Part shown: piece by piece, positions 42,546 to 53,425 of the stretch
Position numbering within the stretch: position 1 is the first letter of the stretch
Layout: each line of letters begins with the position of its first letter
DNA from: Pectinophora gossypiella
Taxonomy: Eukaryota; Arthropoda; Insecta; Lepidoptera; Gelechiidae
NCBI RefSeq assembly: GCF_024362695.1
Contig: NC_065425.1
Coordinates: 3,415,001-3,479,000, forward strand
Direction of reading: 5' to 3'
DNA: 64,000 bases
Notes under the pieces: model-generated
Seen by the model: only the letters and a program-made list of their open reading frames with translations
The model's database searches: none
Told to the model about the DNA's origin: nothing
Position numbers and translations under genes: made by a program

Positions 42546-42769
42546 TAATATGTATGTCACAATTCCAAAGCGCAATCTAATATCATATAGAGCCCGAAAA
42601 CTAAATTCTTTTTCACCATAGCCGTTGTTCAATCAACGTTATATCGACTGGCTTTCAGAGCATTGTGGGGGATCGCGATCGATCGTAACAGGAGCCTTTG
42701 GGTATTACGTATTCAACTGTCCAATGTTGCCAACTATTTATTTATTTCAGAAATCAGAATAATTTTAAT

Positions 42770-42870
42770 CCACGTAATTATCATGGATAAACTTGTGGAA
42801 AGTCAATGTAACATTTTTGAATTTACGTCATTTCGCTAGGTGTTATGGCTGAGGAGAAGAAATATCTTGT
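42770..42870 (-). repeat. Repeat Y copy
   Basis: AATGTAACATTTTTGAATTT and TGGCTGAGGAGAAGAAAT. Confidence 0.55.
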
Positions 42871-43187
42871 GTATAATCTGGTTGACTTTACGTTCTATTT
42901 TCTGTTTTGTATTTCCTGTGTGTGCAAGAAAATATTTGTTATGTGATGTTCTAGTTCAAGTCTGTGGTCAATAAATGCTGCTTCAACATCTGTCAGAAAT
43001 TGATGCTTACCTCTAGCTGATTTGTTCTTGATGCGAGTTTGACCGCGACTACACCTGGGAAATAAAGAGATAGCATTATAGTTATGTAACGGCATTGATG
43101 TATAATATGTTAGTATAAACCTCATTGTGTAACGGTATCTACTCTATTGGTGCTCTACCCTCAAATGAAATGAACGTTCTTGCTTCT
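42871..43187. other. Non-genic stretch
   Basis: A 76-codon minus frame at 42895-43125 has no splice or homology support. Nothing assigned. Confidence 0.35.
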
Positions 43188-43508
43188 TCTTCCGTCGTGT
43201 GGGTTGTTAGATGGATTACCAACCTCATCAACTCTGGTGTCAGGGTTACTATTGAGCCGCCAAAGGCCCCTCACATGACTCATATAACGACTACATACTT
43301 ACGTCGGTAAGTAGTAATCGGGACCAACGGCTTAACGAGCATTCCGAAGCACGGGTCATCTTACTTTCGGACAATCAGGTGATGAGCCTGTAATGTCCTA
43401 ACCAAACTAGGCATTACAAAATGATTTTTGTGATATGGCCACACCGGGATATGAACCCGGTACGTCCAGATCGTGAGCACAACGCCCAACCCCTGGACTA
43501 AGAAGGTC
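43188..43508 (-). mobile_element. SINE-B, full length
   Basis: Reverse copy from TTCTTCCGTCGTGTGGG to AAGAAGGTCG; head mutated in the B box. Confidence 0.8.
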
Positions 43509-43649
43509 GTTAGTGTGGTAATCATTCATAATTCGAATTATAATAAAATTCTAAATTCTCTTAACCCTCTACGGTCATTTCCATGACATTATGTGATTTT
43601 TTGAGAAAAAGAGTCCAAAGAAATTCACAATCTTTAAAATGAAATTAAT

Positions 43650-43972
43650 GACCTCTGTAGTCCAGTGGTTGAGCGTTATGCACGATCCGGAGGTCCCGGA
43701 TTTGATTCTCTGTGAGGTCATACAACAAAAAATACTTCATGATTCCAAGTTTGGTTAGGACATTACGAGTACACGCTGATCACCTGATTGTACGAAAGTA
43801 AGATGATGCGTGCATCGGCACGTTAAGCCGTTGGTCCCGGTTACTACTTACTGATGTAAGTAAGTAGTCGTTACATGAACCATGGCAGGGACTTTTGCCG
43901 GCTCAATAGTAACCCTGATACCAGGGTTGATGAGGTTGGTAATCCACCTCACAACCCACATGATAGAAGATA
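43650..43972 (+). mobile_element. SINE-B, full length, diverged
   Basis: TAGTCCAGTGGTTGAGCG, GAGGTCCCGGATTTGATTC (B box damaged), end CACATGATAGAAGA. Confidence 0.8.
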
Positions 43973-44305
43973 GGAAAATGAAAATAATGGCAGAATTAAT
44001 TTGTCCTTGGAATAAGAGTGAGAGAGGTTTACTTTGTGCTGATTGCTGAATGTTCACAACAGAAGAGTTAAACTGCTGTATACTGTCTAGTTGTCTTGTT
44101 ACACAAAGGTAGAATTTTAAAGTAGGAATCACAAAGGTAGAAGCAAGCAAACAGAGAAGGGACTTATCAAATTCCTTTGTTTCAGAAATGCAACTATCGT
44201 ATGACTTTTCACTTGCCTTTGTTTGAGATTTTAAACCAGTCAGACAAAAGCACGTACGTTATTTATTTAGGTTAAGACGAGAGGTCATGAGCAATATAAT
44301 GTACC
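43973..44305. other. Non-genic stretch
   Basis: AT-rich; nothing recognised. Confidence 0.4.
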
Positions 44306-44587
44306 TCATCATCATCAGCCCATTAACGTCCCCACTGCTGGGGCACGGGCCTTCTCTATGGATGGATAGGGAGATCGGGCCTTAAAACATCACGCAGGCC
44401 CAGTGCGGATTGATGGTTATTAACGACTGCTAATGCAGCCGGGACCAACGGCTTAACGTGCCTTCCGAAGCACGGAGGAGCTCGAGATGAAAACATTTTT
44501 TTTGTGGTTACCCATCCTATGACCGGCTTTTGCGAAAGTTGCTTAACTTCAACAATCGCAGACCGAGCGCGTTTACCGCTGCGCCAC
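44306..44587 (-). mobile_element. SINE-5S
   Basis: Reverse copy with intact 5S-like part; the extreme 5' end (GAGGAGCTCGG) is missing. Confidence 0.85.
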
Positions 44588-44737
44588 TAGTAAAGGTTAC
44601 GACTAGTACAGACTTAAAGGTACAATTGTTAGGATTACATCTAGGCAGTAACCCTAAACAGGATATTTTTTGGCCCTAAACGGGTTGACACAGCATTTTA
44701 AAGACATAACTACAGGGTGTTAGTGACATCGTAATAA

Positions 44738-44808
44738 CCCTGACACCAGGGTTGATGTGGTTGGTAATCCACCTCACAATAAGAACGAACTCACACTATA
44801 AGAAGAAC
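44738..44808 (+). mobile_element. SINE-B 3' fragment
   Basis: CCTGACACCAGGGTTGATG, GGTAATCCACCTCACAAT, ATAAGAAGAAC; faces the inverse fragment at 45036. Confidence 0.7.
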
Positions 44809-44815
44809 TTGGTTA

Positions 44816-45040
44816 CTAGGTGGGTCATTAGGTGGGTTAGGTGGGTTATTAGGTGGGTTATTAGGTGGGTTATTAGGTGGGTTATTAGGTGGGTTATTAG
44901 GTGGGTTATTAGGTGGGTTATTAGGTGGGTTATTAGGTGGCTTATTAGGTGGGTTATTAGGTGGGTTATTAGGTGGGTTATTAGGTGGGTTATTAGGTGG
45001 GTTATTAGGCGGGTTATTAGGTGGATTATTAGGTGGATTA
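44816..45040. repeat. 12-bp minisatellite (GGTGGGTTATTA)n
   Basis: About 18 copies, 16 in strict register from 44840. One early unit is 9 bp; single changes occur at 44941 (C for G), 45010 and in the last units (GGTGGATTATTA). The period is a multiple of three, so five frames stay open and produce spurious repetitive ORFs. Confidence 0.95.
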
Positions 45041-45105
45041 CCAATCTCTTCAACCCTGTTGTCAGGGTTATTACTTGTAAAGTGAACATACACGATAAGA
45101 AGAAG
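45036..45105 (-). mobile_element. SINE-B 3' fragment
   Basis: GGATTACCAATCTCTTCAAC, CTGTTGTCAGGGTTATTAC, inverse of a SINE-B end. Confidence 0.7.
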
Positions 45106-45107
45106 AA

Positions 45108-45185
45108 GTGACATTGCAACGAAAACTTTGAAAGATGATTCAGTCCATGATTCTGAGTTGATATAAGTAGAATTTTCCGTCGGGA
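45108..45185. mobile_element. MITE-P left arm
   Basis: GTGACATTGCAACGAAAAC, GATGATTCAGTCCATG. Confidence 0.6.
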
Positions 45186-45284
45186 GAAAATACGATTTCC
45201 AAGTCATTTGTGATCAGATGCAAATTACTCCCTCGTTGATAATCGCTCACTTTCTTCCCTCGGAACAAAAAACATACAAACACA

Positions 45285-45400
45285 CAACTATATCCCAATT
45301 GGGGTAGTCAGAGGTCCCATCGCAAGATGAACTAAGTACACGTTACCGAGCTTTCTGTTAGACCAACGCGATAGTTGGTGAGCCGTATCGCCGCCTATAC
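45285..45400 (-). mobile_element. SINE-D 3' part
   Basis: CCCAATTGGGGTAGTCAGAG, CATCGCAAGATGAACTAAG, GAGCTTTCTGTTAGACCAAC. Confidence 0.7.
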
Positions 45401-45928
45401 CTAATAGTTGTTGAACAATGTAATGTACTATTACATTTAATCCAAGCCCAGCAGACAAGCGTAATAAAAACGGTTATTGCTATACAAGGGACACGCTCAG
45501 CAACAAAACACGAAAATGAAATCGTAACATAAAATTTTATAATACACATCGATGTTCAATAGCCTCGTAAAGAGTATCAAATAGCCTACTTTTTGAAAAT
45601 TGTGTGAGTAATTAAATTTTATTTCAGGAACATTTTATTATACGAACGAATATCCCATTTTCAAAAGCTTCCTTAGTGAAGGGATTATGTAGCGTAATTG
45701 CTTTCGTCAATTGGAAATGATCACAAAAGTAAAGCCACAAGTAGTGACTTGTGGTGTGCTGAGCAAAACGGGTGATATTAACCTACCTAATTATTATTAA
45801 GCCATCGAACTCTACTCCCACAGTCAAACTTAGCAATTGTTTTTGTGGCATTTGATTGTTACAAATTTTGTGTCCTTTGAAAAAATAAACATTATTTTAT
45901 TCTAAAACGTAATTTCTAAAGAGTAACG
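45401..45928. other. Non-genic stretch
   Basis: AT-rich; the 63-codon minus frame at 45358-45549 overlaps SINE-D and is not credible. Confidence 0.4.
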
Positions 45929-45929
45929 G

Positions 45930-46050
45930 CGAGCGTGTATGAAACGATTGATGAATGTGGGAAGCAAGAGAAGTGTGTCAGGATCGAAGCAAATGGAATT
46001 CCATAGTATCTGCCTGCCCCGGTGGGAAATAGGCGTGAGTTTATGTATGT
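45930..46050 (+). mobile_element. RTE-1 LINE 3' end
   Basis: Encodes REVCQDRSKWNSI then the end of the ORF, GGTGGGAAATAG, and a TTTATGTATGT tail. Confidence 0.8.
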
Positions 46051-46081
46051 ATTATGTTATAAATAATTCTATAGTTTTGCG

Positions 46082-46170
46082 ATAGAAAATTCCACTTGAT
46101 ATTAACTCAGAATAATGAGCTGATTCATCCCTTAAAGTTTTAGTTGCGATGTCACTAACACCCTGTACGT
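46082..46170. mobile_element. MITE-P right arm
   Basis: GAAAATTCCACTTGATATTA, GATGTCACTAACACCCTGTA. Confidence 0.65.
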
Positions 46171-46569
46171 ATATATAGGTATATTAATAGGATTTATACA
46201 TATAATGTATTATACACCCGTAGTATATACACCTCTGCCTACCCCTTCAGGAACACAAGCGTGATGCTATGATATAATAAGCACGCCAGAATATTCTATT
46301 TCTTTCATAATCTGTGACTGCGGTTGGAGCGGAAATGGGAAAAAATTTCCTCAAACATAAACTGGAAGATATGTATCTACGTATGATTCCAATCTCGTTT
46401 AAAGCCGGTACAGAAATACACCTGGAACCTGACCCAGATAATTTATTCTCTAGAAATAGGAATATCCTTACTACCTAGGTTTTCTCTATTATAATAATTC
46501 TGCCGCTATTTCTGCATTCCGTTCCATAAATGAAAAACCCTTCACTCATAATAAGATTCATTCTACTTA

Positions 46570-46665
46570 TCGTGTGGAATACGAGCTTCATCAACCCTAG
46601 CGTCAGGGTTATGATTGAGCCGTCAAAGGCCCCTGACATGCCCCATGTAATGATTACTTACTAAA
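46570..46665 (-). mobile_element. SINE-B 3' fragment
   Basis: TCGTGTGGAATACGAGCTTC, AAGGCCCCTGACATG. Confidence 0.65.
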
Positions 46666-47724
46666 ATAAGAATCATTGAAATGAGTATAAATTATTTACC
46701 CATATTTAAAAAAAAAACATAGTACAAAGATGAGCTTTTTGTTTTCACAATCGTGTTTAAAGAAATGTCAAAAAACCAACAGAATACAGAGAACCGATTA
46801 TTGGTACGATGTTGTCTTATCAATGGTCTATCAAAGCAGCATACCTCCTCTTTTCATCAGATAGGCATTACCCGGGGCCGAGATATTCATGGAATTCAAC
46901 TTCAACTTTATGGTTGTATGGAAAGGGCATAGAATTCCTATTCTGTATTTACAACTTCTGTTAATCTATTGAAATTTGGGCCGTCATTGGATAGGATTTA
47001 TCTTTCAAGATAGGTTAAATAAAATATTTGCTACCCCATGCAAATGATTACTTCTTACAAAAGAACCAATCTGGGGCTTTAGTCTCATTTGGCCCGGTTT
47101 CGTTCAGTGTCTCTTTATTCAAATAATATCTATAACAAGTCAAGTAAGTAAGTAAGTTATAATAAGTACATGATTTAGATTTGTTTTACGATAATTATAT
47201 GCCATAAATAAAACAGTTACATACAGAACAAAAATAGCATTTTCAAATAAAACAAAAATAAAATTAAAATAAAATAAAATTCATATTTTTTTATAATTAC
47301 CTATATTAATTTTAAGAAAAAGCGTTCAGAACATTTACTAATAAAATGAGTTACACGAAAACGCCTCTGTACTCTGTCTATTTAAATTAAAGCTTGTACG
47401 GAACAGTGCAACAGCAAACCACCTCATACTTACCCTGTATTTATTCTAGAATATGGTAATTGTGATAGGACCGCAATGTGGGCGGGATGAATGTGCAAGG
47501 TTAAATAAATGCAGTATATAATTTAAACTAATGCTCATTAAAGAGCGTTTTCTAACTTAGCACAAACGTAAGCACCACCACAAAGGACACAGAACTATGT
47601 GCTTTCAGCAAAGGTTGTTGAATTTTAAGAGAGGAAATTAATTCTCCACGTAATGGCTCTGATTCTTGCAGACACTCCCGTAATTTATTTTAAGTTATAC
47701 CCATTTATTTCTGTTTTCTAAACA
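46666..47724. other. Non-genic stretch
   Basis: The longest repeat-poor part of the central region: AT-rich, no ORF over 60 codons. A MITE-Q end scrap lies at 47678-47703. Confidence 0.4.
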
Positions 47725-47770
47725 TGTTTTGTATGTTGTGTGCCAGAAAGTATATTTGTATTTGTATTCT
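47725..47770 (+). mobile_element. LINE 3' tail
   Basis: TTTTGTATGTTGTGTGCC, AAAGTATATTTGTATTTG. Confidence 0.55.
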
Positions 47771-47804
47771 TTATACGAACAATAATAGTGTTAATTCCAG
47801 TACA

Positions 47805-48256
47805 CACCATCTGATTTTATTTTAAGTTATACCTGTCATTTTCTTATCCGCCGGAAAGGAAAGGGACGAGTACTCGACAGGCATAAAATTTACGGAACAC
47901 ACGTCAATTTTAGACAGAAATCTAAAAATCTAAAGTAATTCATTCATTTTAAAATTAACAACTGTAAACTACTGTCCGCTGTAAAGGAAAGAGACACTAT
48001 GATTGACAGTTGTTAATTTTAAAATGAATGAATAGCTCGGGCAATCAAAGAGACATCTCGCTTTTTTATTACAAATTGTATAATTCCATAGAGGTTGCAT
48101 GAATTATCTGTGGAAACTGTTTTGCTACTTATATGTGCTTATTTAATAAATCTATTATAAAACACGACTGTTTGTTTCCCAATTAAACTAAAATAATATA
48201 AATAAATAAGAAAATGACAGGTATAACGTAAATTAAAAATAGATGGTGTGTATTGG
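47805..48256. mobile_element. MITE-Q, rearranged
   Basis: Left end TCTGATTTTATTTTAAG. The middle contains its own palindrome (about 47938-48031, ATTCATTCATTTTAAAATTA and inverse). The right end is followed by a LINE insertion. Confidence 0.7.
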
Positions 48257-48376
48257 CTATACAGGTTGTGAGAAGCTGCAGTAGTTTTAGGCGGATGAGA
48301 CGTTCGTTATGTAAAATTGACGATTCAAAGTGTAACTGTGTTACCTACTGAATAAAGATATTTTTGAATTTGAATT
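48257..48376 (+). mobile_element. LINE-X 3' end, 120 bp
   Basis: CTATACAGGTTGTGAGAAGC to a TTTGAATTTGAA tail, same as 7310-7462. TSD TGTATTGG at 48249-48256 and 48377-48384. Confidence 0.9.
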
Positions 48377-48649
48377 TGTATTGGAATTAGCACCATTATT
48401 GTTTTATCGTTTCTATCACATTCTACGTAAGATTAAGTTACTATCGGCACCATCCGGTACACCCAGGCAATTTGCGAAAACATCCCACGCAGATATGCGA
48501 ATCCTTTTACCTCAAATGCCTTCGATACGAAGATGAAAACGATATTAATATCTATTTTCGATTTGCAGTACCTATCTCCCATTTCAAAGTTCAAAGATAC
48601 GTATGATTGATGAACTATGTAAGATAGCATAACGTACACATAACATAAG

Positions 48650-48850
48650 TTCACGATTATATCCCAATTGGGGTAGTCAGTGCATTCATCCTTAGTGAAC
48701 TACGCAAACCTCACCGTCTGTTAGACGTGATAGGTGAGCTGTATCGCCATCGAGGCAACTGTGTTAGAATAACTCATTAGTGCAAGTCCGGTACCGGGTT
48801 CGAACCGGAGTTCCTCGTTTGAGAAGCAAGCCAGTGAACCACAGGGTCTA
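48650..48850 (-). mobile_element. SINE-D with tRNA-like head
   Basis: 3' end CCCAATTGGGGTAGTCAGTG. The minus-strand head has B box GGTTCGAACCCGG and A-box-like TGGTTCACTGGCTTGC. Confidence 0.7.
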
Positions 48851-48887
48851 AGTGACTATTTTATTCATAGTTTCTTTGTAAGATAGG

Positions 48888-48985
48888 CATGGAATAATAC
48901 TACGTATAGAACGTTATTACTCCGCCCCGCACCAATTCTCATCGGGTGTCGACCTCACCCCCTCTGGGCCTTAATTTAGTCTTAA
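48888..48985 (-). repeat. Repeat R2 fragment
   Basis: GAATAATACTACGTATAGAA, CCGCCCCGCACCAATTC, CACCCCCTCTGGGCC. Confidence 0.55.
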
Positions 48986-48994
48986 ATGTATTGA

Positions 48995-49075
48995 ATACAT
49001 AAGTCCAACTATTGAGCAAAGGCCCTAAATCAACCGGAGGTGGTATAGAGCAAACTCTACCACGCTGCGTTTAGG
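48995..49075 (-). mobile_element. SINE-A-related fragment
   Basis: AATCAACCGGAGGTGGTATA, CTCTACCACGCTGCG. Confidence 0.5.
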
Positions 49076-49143
49076 TTATTTACGGAATTTTACTAGACGC
49101 TCGGAATTGTAAAAGGCTTAAGGCATTTTAACATACATCCTAA

Positions 49144-49344
49144 GGACAGGTGCGCACTACGAGTTTTTCGCCGCGCGGCAGAAAAGAACAGCGGCATAAT
49201 GTCGCACTGTAATACTGCGCCGCTGCGGTGGCTCTGCCGGCAAGTGCGCGCAATGCAAAACTGTTTGGTACAGTATTACAGTGCGACATAATGTCGCTGC
49301 TTTTTTCTGCCGCGCGGCGAAAAACTCGTAGTGCGCGCCTTGCC
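49144..49344. mobile_element. PIF/Harbinger-like MITE
   Basis: 201 bp. Inverted ends of about 43 bp share GCGCACTACGAGTTTTTCGC and CGCGCGGCAGAAAA. TSD TAA at 49141-49143 and 49345-49347. A second inner palindrome contains CATAATGTCGCACTGTAATA. No coding capacity. Confidence 0.85.
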
Positions 49345-49347
49345 TAA

Positions 49348-49829
49348 GACACGAGTAACATAAGCTCAGAACAATATACCTAGTAAGATAATCAGAGGTA
49401 CATTCATCGCTTGATGAACGAAGTATTCACGCCTCACTGAGCTTTTTATACATTCAGGCGTTCAAATCTGTATTTTTAAGTATTTTTTTTGCTCCCCTGG
49501 CGTCAGAGAGACCTACTCCATTAGAGAAGTTAAAAAGTCCATTAAAAGTAAAAGAAAAAGTCAGTTACAGTAAACAAAAGAAAAAACAAAGTAAGGGAAA
49601 TCTAACCACTGGAAATGTAAGGGTACTTCCTTATGACGCAATCGGATATATCGGTAATAAAAATCGAATAATTAGTTAATGACTTTTGATTGCAGCTTTT
49701 TGTTGTATATTTTGTTTATGTATTATGTATGTAGTTTTCTGTGCGTCTTATTGAACAAGCTGATCCCAAAAATAATACAACCGCAATTTGTATTTAAAGT
49801 AATTAAAGTGTGTATTTCTTACAGATGGT
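49348..49829. other. Non-genic stretch
   Basis: AT-rich; a SINE-D-like scrap at 49390-49450 (CTCACTGAGCTTTTTATAC). Nothing else. Confidence 0.4.
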
Positions 49830-49839
49830 ACTAAAAAAA

Positions 49840-50560
49840 GTCCAGTTGTTGTCTTCTCGACGTCCGCGAAGCGGACGTCGGGGAGGCACCCTCGGGGCTT
49901 AGCCCCTTTGGTGCGGAAGCTCTCGCCGCCCGCTAAAACGGGCGGGGCACGGGGGTGGGCCACGGCGGGCGAGTTTCGCGCCTCCGAAGGCCCAATCTTT
50001 TGTCCGGGGTGGTACCGCCGGCGAGTCAGCCCACCGGGTGAGACCCTGTTGAGGGAGGCCCAGTGAGCGACTCCAGCCAGGCGGTACGTGTCTCGTCATA
50101 GTAGGTGGCCGGCGAGCTTGACCCGAAGTTTCCAGGTCAGCTCGAGCCGGCGGGGTCAGTCCGGTGAGGTCAGTCCGATGAGTCCGCCGGCAAGGTCGAA
50201 ACCGTCAACAATGACGGTTGCCCTCAAACCGGCGGCTTGGGTCAGTCCGTTGCTGGGTAGGTATCCTCGTCGAGCTCCTCCACATCAGCCAGCTCGCGAG
50301 GATACGGCTTCCAGTCCGGGGGGCGCGCGTGGTATGGAGCCAGATTTCGTAGGTGCACGAAATCTGACTCGTCCGCGCGCGCGAACATCCCAGTCGAGAG
50401 CCTGGAGATAAACTCATCCAAGGTCTCGACTTTTAGGTCCCTCCGAATTACTTCGTTGCGGACGAATCTCGGCGCGTCCGCGATGGTGCGCAACGCCTTG
50501 GACTGCTGTGCCCGCAGTCTTTGGCGATGGGTCTCAGAGACCAATGCGTACCACGCGGGG
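49840..50560 (-). mobile_element. Jockey-type LINE, 5' truncated (721 bp)
   Basis: GC-rich block in AT-rich surroundings. TSD ACTAAAAAAA at 49830-49839 and 50561-50570 fixes both ends. It contains the C-terminal coding end and a 400-bp GC-rich 3' UTR with hairpins such as CGACGTCCGCGAAGCGGACG. Confidence 0.95.
50242..50560 (-). pseudogene. Jockey ORF2 C-terminus
   Basis: About 105 codons in an open frame: AWYALVSETHRQRLRAQQSK, ALRTIADAPRFVRNEVIRRD, then ...FISRLSTGMFARADESDF and a stop after EDTYPATD. This is the C-terminal region of insect Jockey-clade reverse transcriptase proteins, after the RT domain. The 5' part was lost in retroposition. The frame continuing upstream to 50682 is host sequence beyond the TSD, not element. 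Confidence 0.9.
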
Positions 50561-50570
50561 ACTAAAAAAA

Positions 50571-50931
50571 TACAATGGAAACGGAAGGTCATAATATTGC
50601 CGGTAAATCTTGACACCGCGATGCAGAAAATGTAGTAATCGGTACAGCGACATCTAGCGGATTTTAAAAACAATAAAAACAATACATTGCACCGCGTATA
50701 CGCGTATGATGCGGTTAAACATATATTGTGTTTTATGTAGTGTGTTGTTCTTCATTAATAAACCTTAGAATAAGTTTACCCTGTAAATGTTTTGTGAAGT
50801 TGTGTGCAATAAAGTGTTTTATTATTATTATTAATAAACGTTTCTTTCATTTTTCTACATTTTAAGACACAAGTATTAGACGTTTGACCACTTTTTGCCG
50901 ATGTCATAAGTTCATTATTTTATATACAGTC
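50571..50931. other. Non-genic stretch
   Basis: A LINE-like tail at 50790-50835 (GTTGTGTGCAATAAAGTG, TTATTATTATTA). Otherwise unassigned. Confidence 0.45.
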
Positions 50932-51242
50932 TCCGTGGTTCAGTGGTTGAACGTTGGGCTCACGATCCGGAGGTCCCGGTTCAAATACTGGTAGGGACAT
51001 ATTACAAATTTGGTAAGGAAAGCGCAGGCTGATTACCCGACTGTCCGAAAGTAAGATGATCAGTGCTTAGGAAGGCACGTTAAGCCGTTGGTCCGGTTAC
51101 TACTTACTGATGGATACATAACGAGGTAAATAAATAGGTACATAACGATAGTCGTTATATGAGCCATATCAGGGGCTTTTTGTGGCTCAATCATGACCCT
51201 GACACCAGGGTTGCTGAGATTGGTAATCCAACTAATAGAAGA
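50932..51242 (+). mobile_element. SINE-B, diverged
   Basis: TGGTTCAGTGGTTGAACG, later GACACCAGGGTTGCTGAG and AATAGAAGAAGA. It has several small deletions and an insertion near 51112-51150. Confidence 0.8.
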
Positions 51243-51903
51243 AGATTATTTAGTACACAAAAGTTTTTTAGACATTTTTCGTTAATTTGTAAAAAAAAAA
51301 TAATAAAAAAGTTTATTCAGGTAAAATCTACGACACACATATACATTTACAACATTAAAATATACACACATTACATTAATATTTAGTTGGAAAACATAAA
51401 GGTATATGGGTGCCGCAGTTCACCAAAAAAGGCCAGGGAAAAAAAAAGTAGACAAGTACATTTAAGTTGTCATCTACCATGTACACAAATCAGTAATTTG
51501 TTTGGATATCGACCAAGATACATCGTGTCGTAGGGAAACTCCTTTAGTCTGCTTAAACAATTTCCAGTTCTGGAGTATGAAATTATAGTCTCATCCGTGC
51601 AGCGTTGAATATAATATAAAGCTGCGGTGGAATGAAATTAAATTAGAGTGGTAGGGGTGAGGGTGGAGATACACAAGCACTAGAATTATGCGCTAAAGTA
51701 GGTATCTACATATAGGAAGGTACTACAATACACATGCCACATGCTCGACTCTTAATGTTGGAGCGGGCAGCTTTACAGAACAGATAAGGTCCACTTTGAA
51801 AAATTCGTATGGCACCAGAGCGGTGCTTTGACGAACCCGCAACTTCGCGATTCCAAAGCTTAATCCATATAAAGAAAATGTGGTCGTTTTTACCCGAAAT
51901 GAT
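51243..51903. other. Non-genic stretch
   Basis: No gene recognised; a moderately GC-rich part at 51700-51900 is open on the minus strand for 68 codons without support. Confidence 0.35.
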
Positions 51904-52243
51904 TCTGACCAATCTTACCCTGCCATCATCACCAGATCTTCTTTCACCAGGTGGGTTAAAATAGCCACATCAAAGCAATTCGTCTAAGAAAGCTACCGGG
52001 TGAGAGCCTTCAGCGCTCCCCATTTGTCCGGCCAAGTAGTTAATGCCATCTGCGGCAAATCTACAATAAGTCACGTCAAAAAAAAGTCTAAGAAAGCAAT
52101 ATTGCTATTTGACATTTTACTTTTACATGCGCAAATGTCAATTTGCAATATTGCTTTCTTAGATGAATTCCTTCGATGTGGCTATTTTAACCCCCATGGT
52201 GACAGAAGATCTGGTGATGATGAAAGGGTAAGATTAGTCAGAC
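51904..52243. mobile_element. Foldback element T, interrupted by repeat L
   Basis: Arms of about 100 bp: left TCTGACCAATCTTACC... and inverse at the right (GGTAAGATTAGTCAGA), both with AATAGCCACATC-type inner segments. The left arm is split at 51993. Confidence 0.8.
51994..52085 (+). mobile_element. Repeat L insertion, poly(A)-ended
   Basis: 92 bp from TACCGGGTGAGAGCC to an A-run. TSD GTCTAAGAAAGC at 51982-51993 and 52086-52097. Confidence 0.9.
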
Positions 52244-52277
52244 TGGACTGTCTGACAACTACTTCTGACGTCTCCCA

Positions 52278-52735
52278 TCTCCACGGAATAGAAGAAAGAG
52301 TTTGGAAAGGCCCTAACGCGCATTTTGTATGAGAACGTCTGTCGCTGGTTCAACCCCGCTCTCTTTTTCTGCTACTCTTGCAAACAGATAAGTACGATAG
52401 CTCTACTGCTTCTGAAATTCCATAGCCATTTTACCGGCAATGTATACCTATTATACGTGATAGTTTGCAATTTTATCATTAAGTACTTTTAATATTTTGT
52501 TAATAGCCGATCATACTAAGCTTTTCTGTGATAAAGAGGGATCTTCTTGCCTGATAGTCAATATTTTATTTTTTGCCCTGCCGGTTATAATGCACATCAC
52601 GACCTTATAATATACCTCTACTATCGCGGAACTCCGTGCGTCGTAAAGTTTGCGGAAGAATGGAGTTCACTGTTGAGGTATGAACTATTTGCTCATACTT
52701 GGCCCTTCCAACCTTTTTCTTCTATTCCAGGTAGT
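52278..52735 (+). mobile_element. Transposon K, complete
   Basis: About 458 bp with inverted ends CCACGGAATAGAAGAAAGAG (left) and CTTTTTCTTCTATTCCAGG (right), plus TTGGAA.GGCC. The 132-codon ORF starting at 52547 runs through it and is not a gene. Confidence 0.7.
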
Positions 52736-53344
52736 AACTCCATCACACCCACACAACTGTACCCCCGTAAGTACTTATATAAAACTTTTTTGTTACCTAA
52801 CAAATGGAATGTCCAACCAAGATTTTCCTCAATAAAGCCCTTCAATGCATTTTCGCTTTATCTGTCCATTTCCTTTGATTCGGCAACCTTTCGCCCAGCC
52901 CTGTACCGGCGTCGTAAAAACTCGACCCTTCCGCTTATAGAATAACTATCTGGTAACTTTGGGGCGTTTGAGTGGTGAGTTATCGAGGTTTTGAGAAGAA
53001 ATTTCGTTTTGGATTATTTGCACCATTACAAGGATTAAAAGTGAACGTGCTTGTATTCTGTGGACCCTGCTAAGTGTGGAACGGAAATCATGTCCCCCAC
53101 AAATACAACATCGACTATGAATATATTCTATAATATTTACTTAAACTATGAAAAGTAGTTTTCAAAAACATTACTTATATTAAAACGTGTTTGTGTGCAA
53201 TGTAGCTACAAATACATGGAATAATACAATAATACTTACAAAATAATGCATGTAAAATAACACGAGAATATTGGAGTGGTCCACCTCTTGTTCTTTTCAA
53301 TCGTCTGCTTTCCAACACAACCACATTCCTATCTAAGCATAACA
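52736..53344. other. Non-genic stretch
   Basis: No gene or repeat recognised. Confidence 0.4.
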
Positions 53345-53425
53345 TAAATAACATAACATAAATAGCCTATAACTATATGTCCCACTGCTGGGCACAGGCC
53401 TCTCCTCAATCAACCGGAACCGGAG
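53345..53425 (-). mobile_element. SINE-A 3' fragment
   Basis: AACATAAATAGCCTATAACT, GTCCCACTGCTGGGCACAGG. Confidence 0.65.

Noticed and set aside
44752..45207. Long ORFs on both strands with WVIR, THLI and NPPN repeats
   Set aside because: They are readings of the 12-bp minisatellite, whose period keeps frames open; no start context, no splice sites.
52547..52945. 132-codon ORF
   Set aside because: Most of it is transposon K, whose other copies do not keep this frame.
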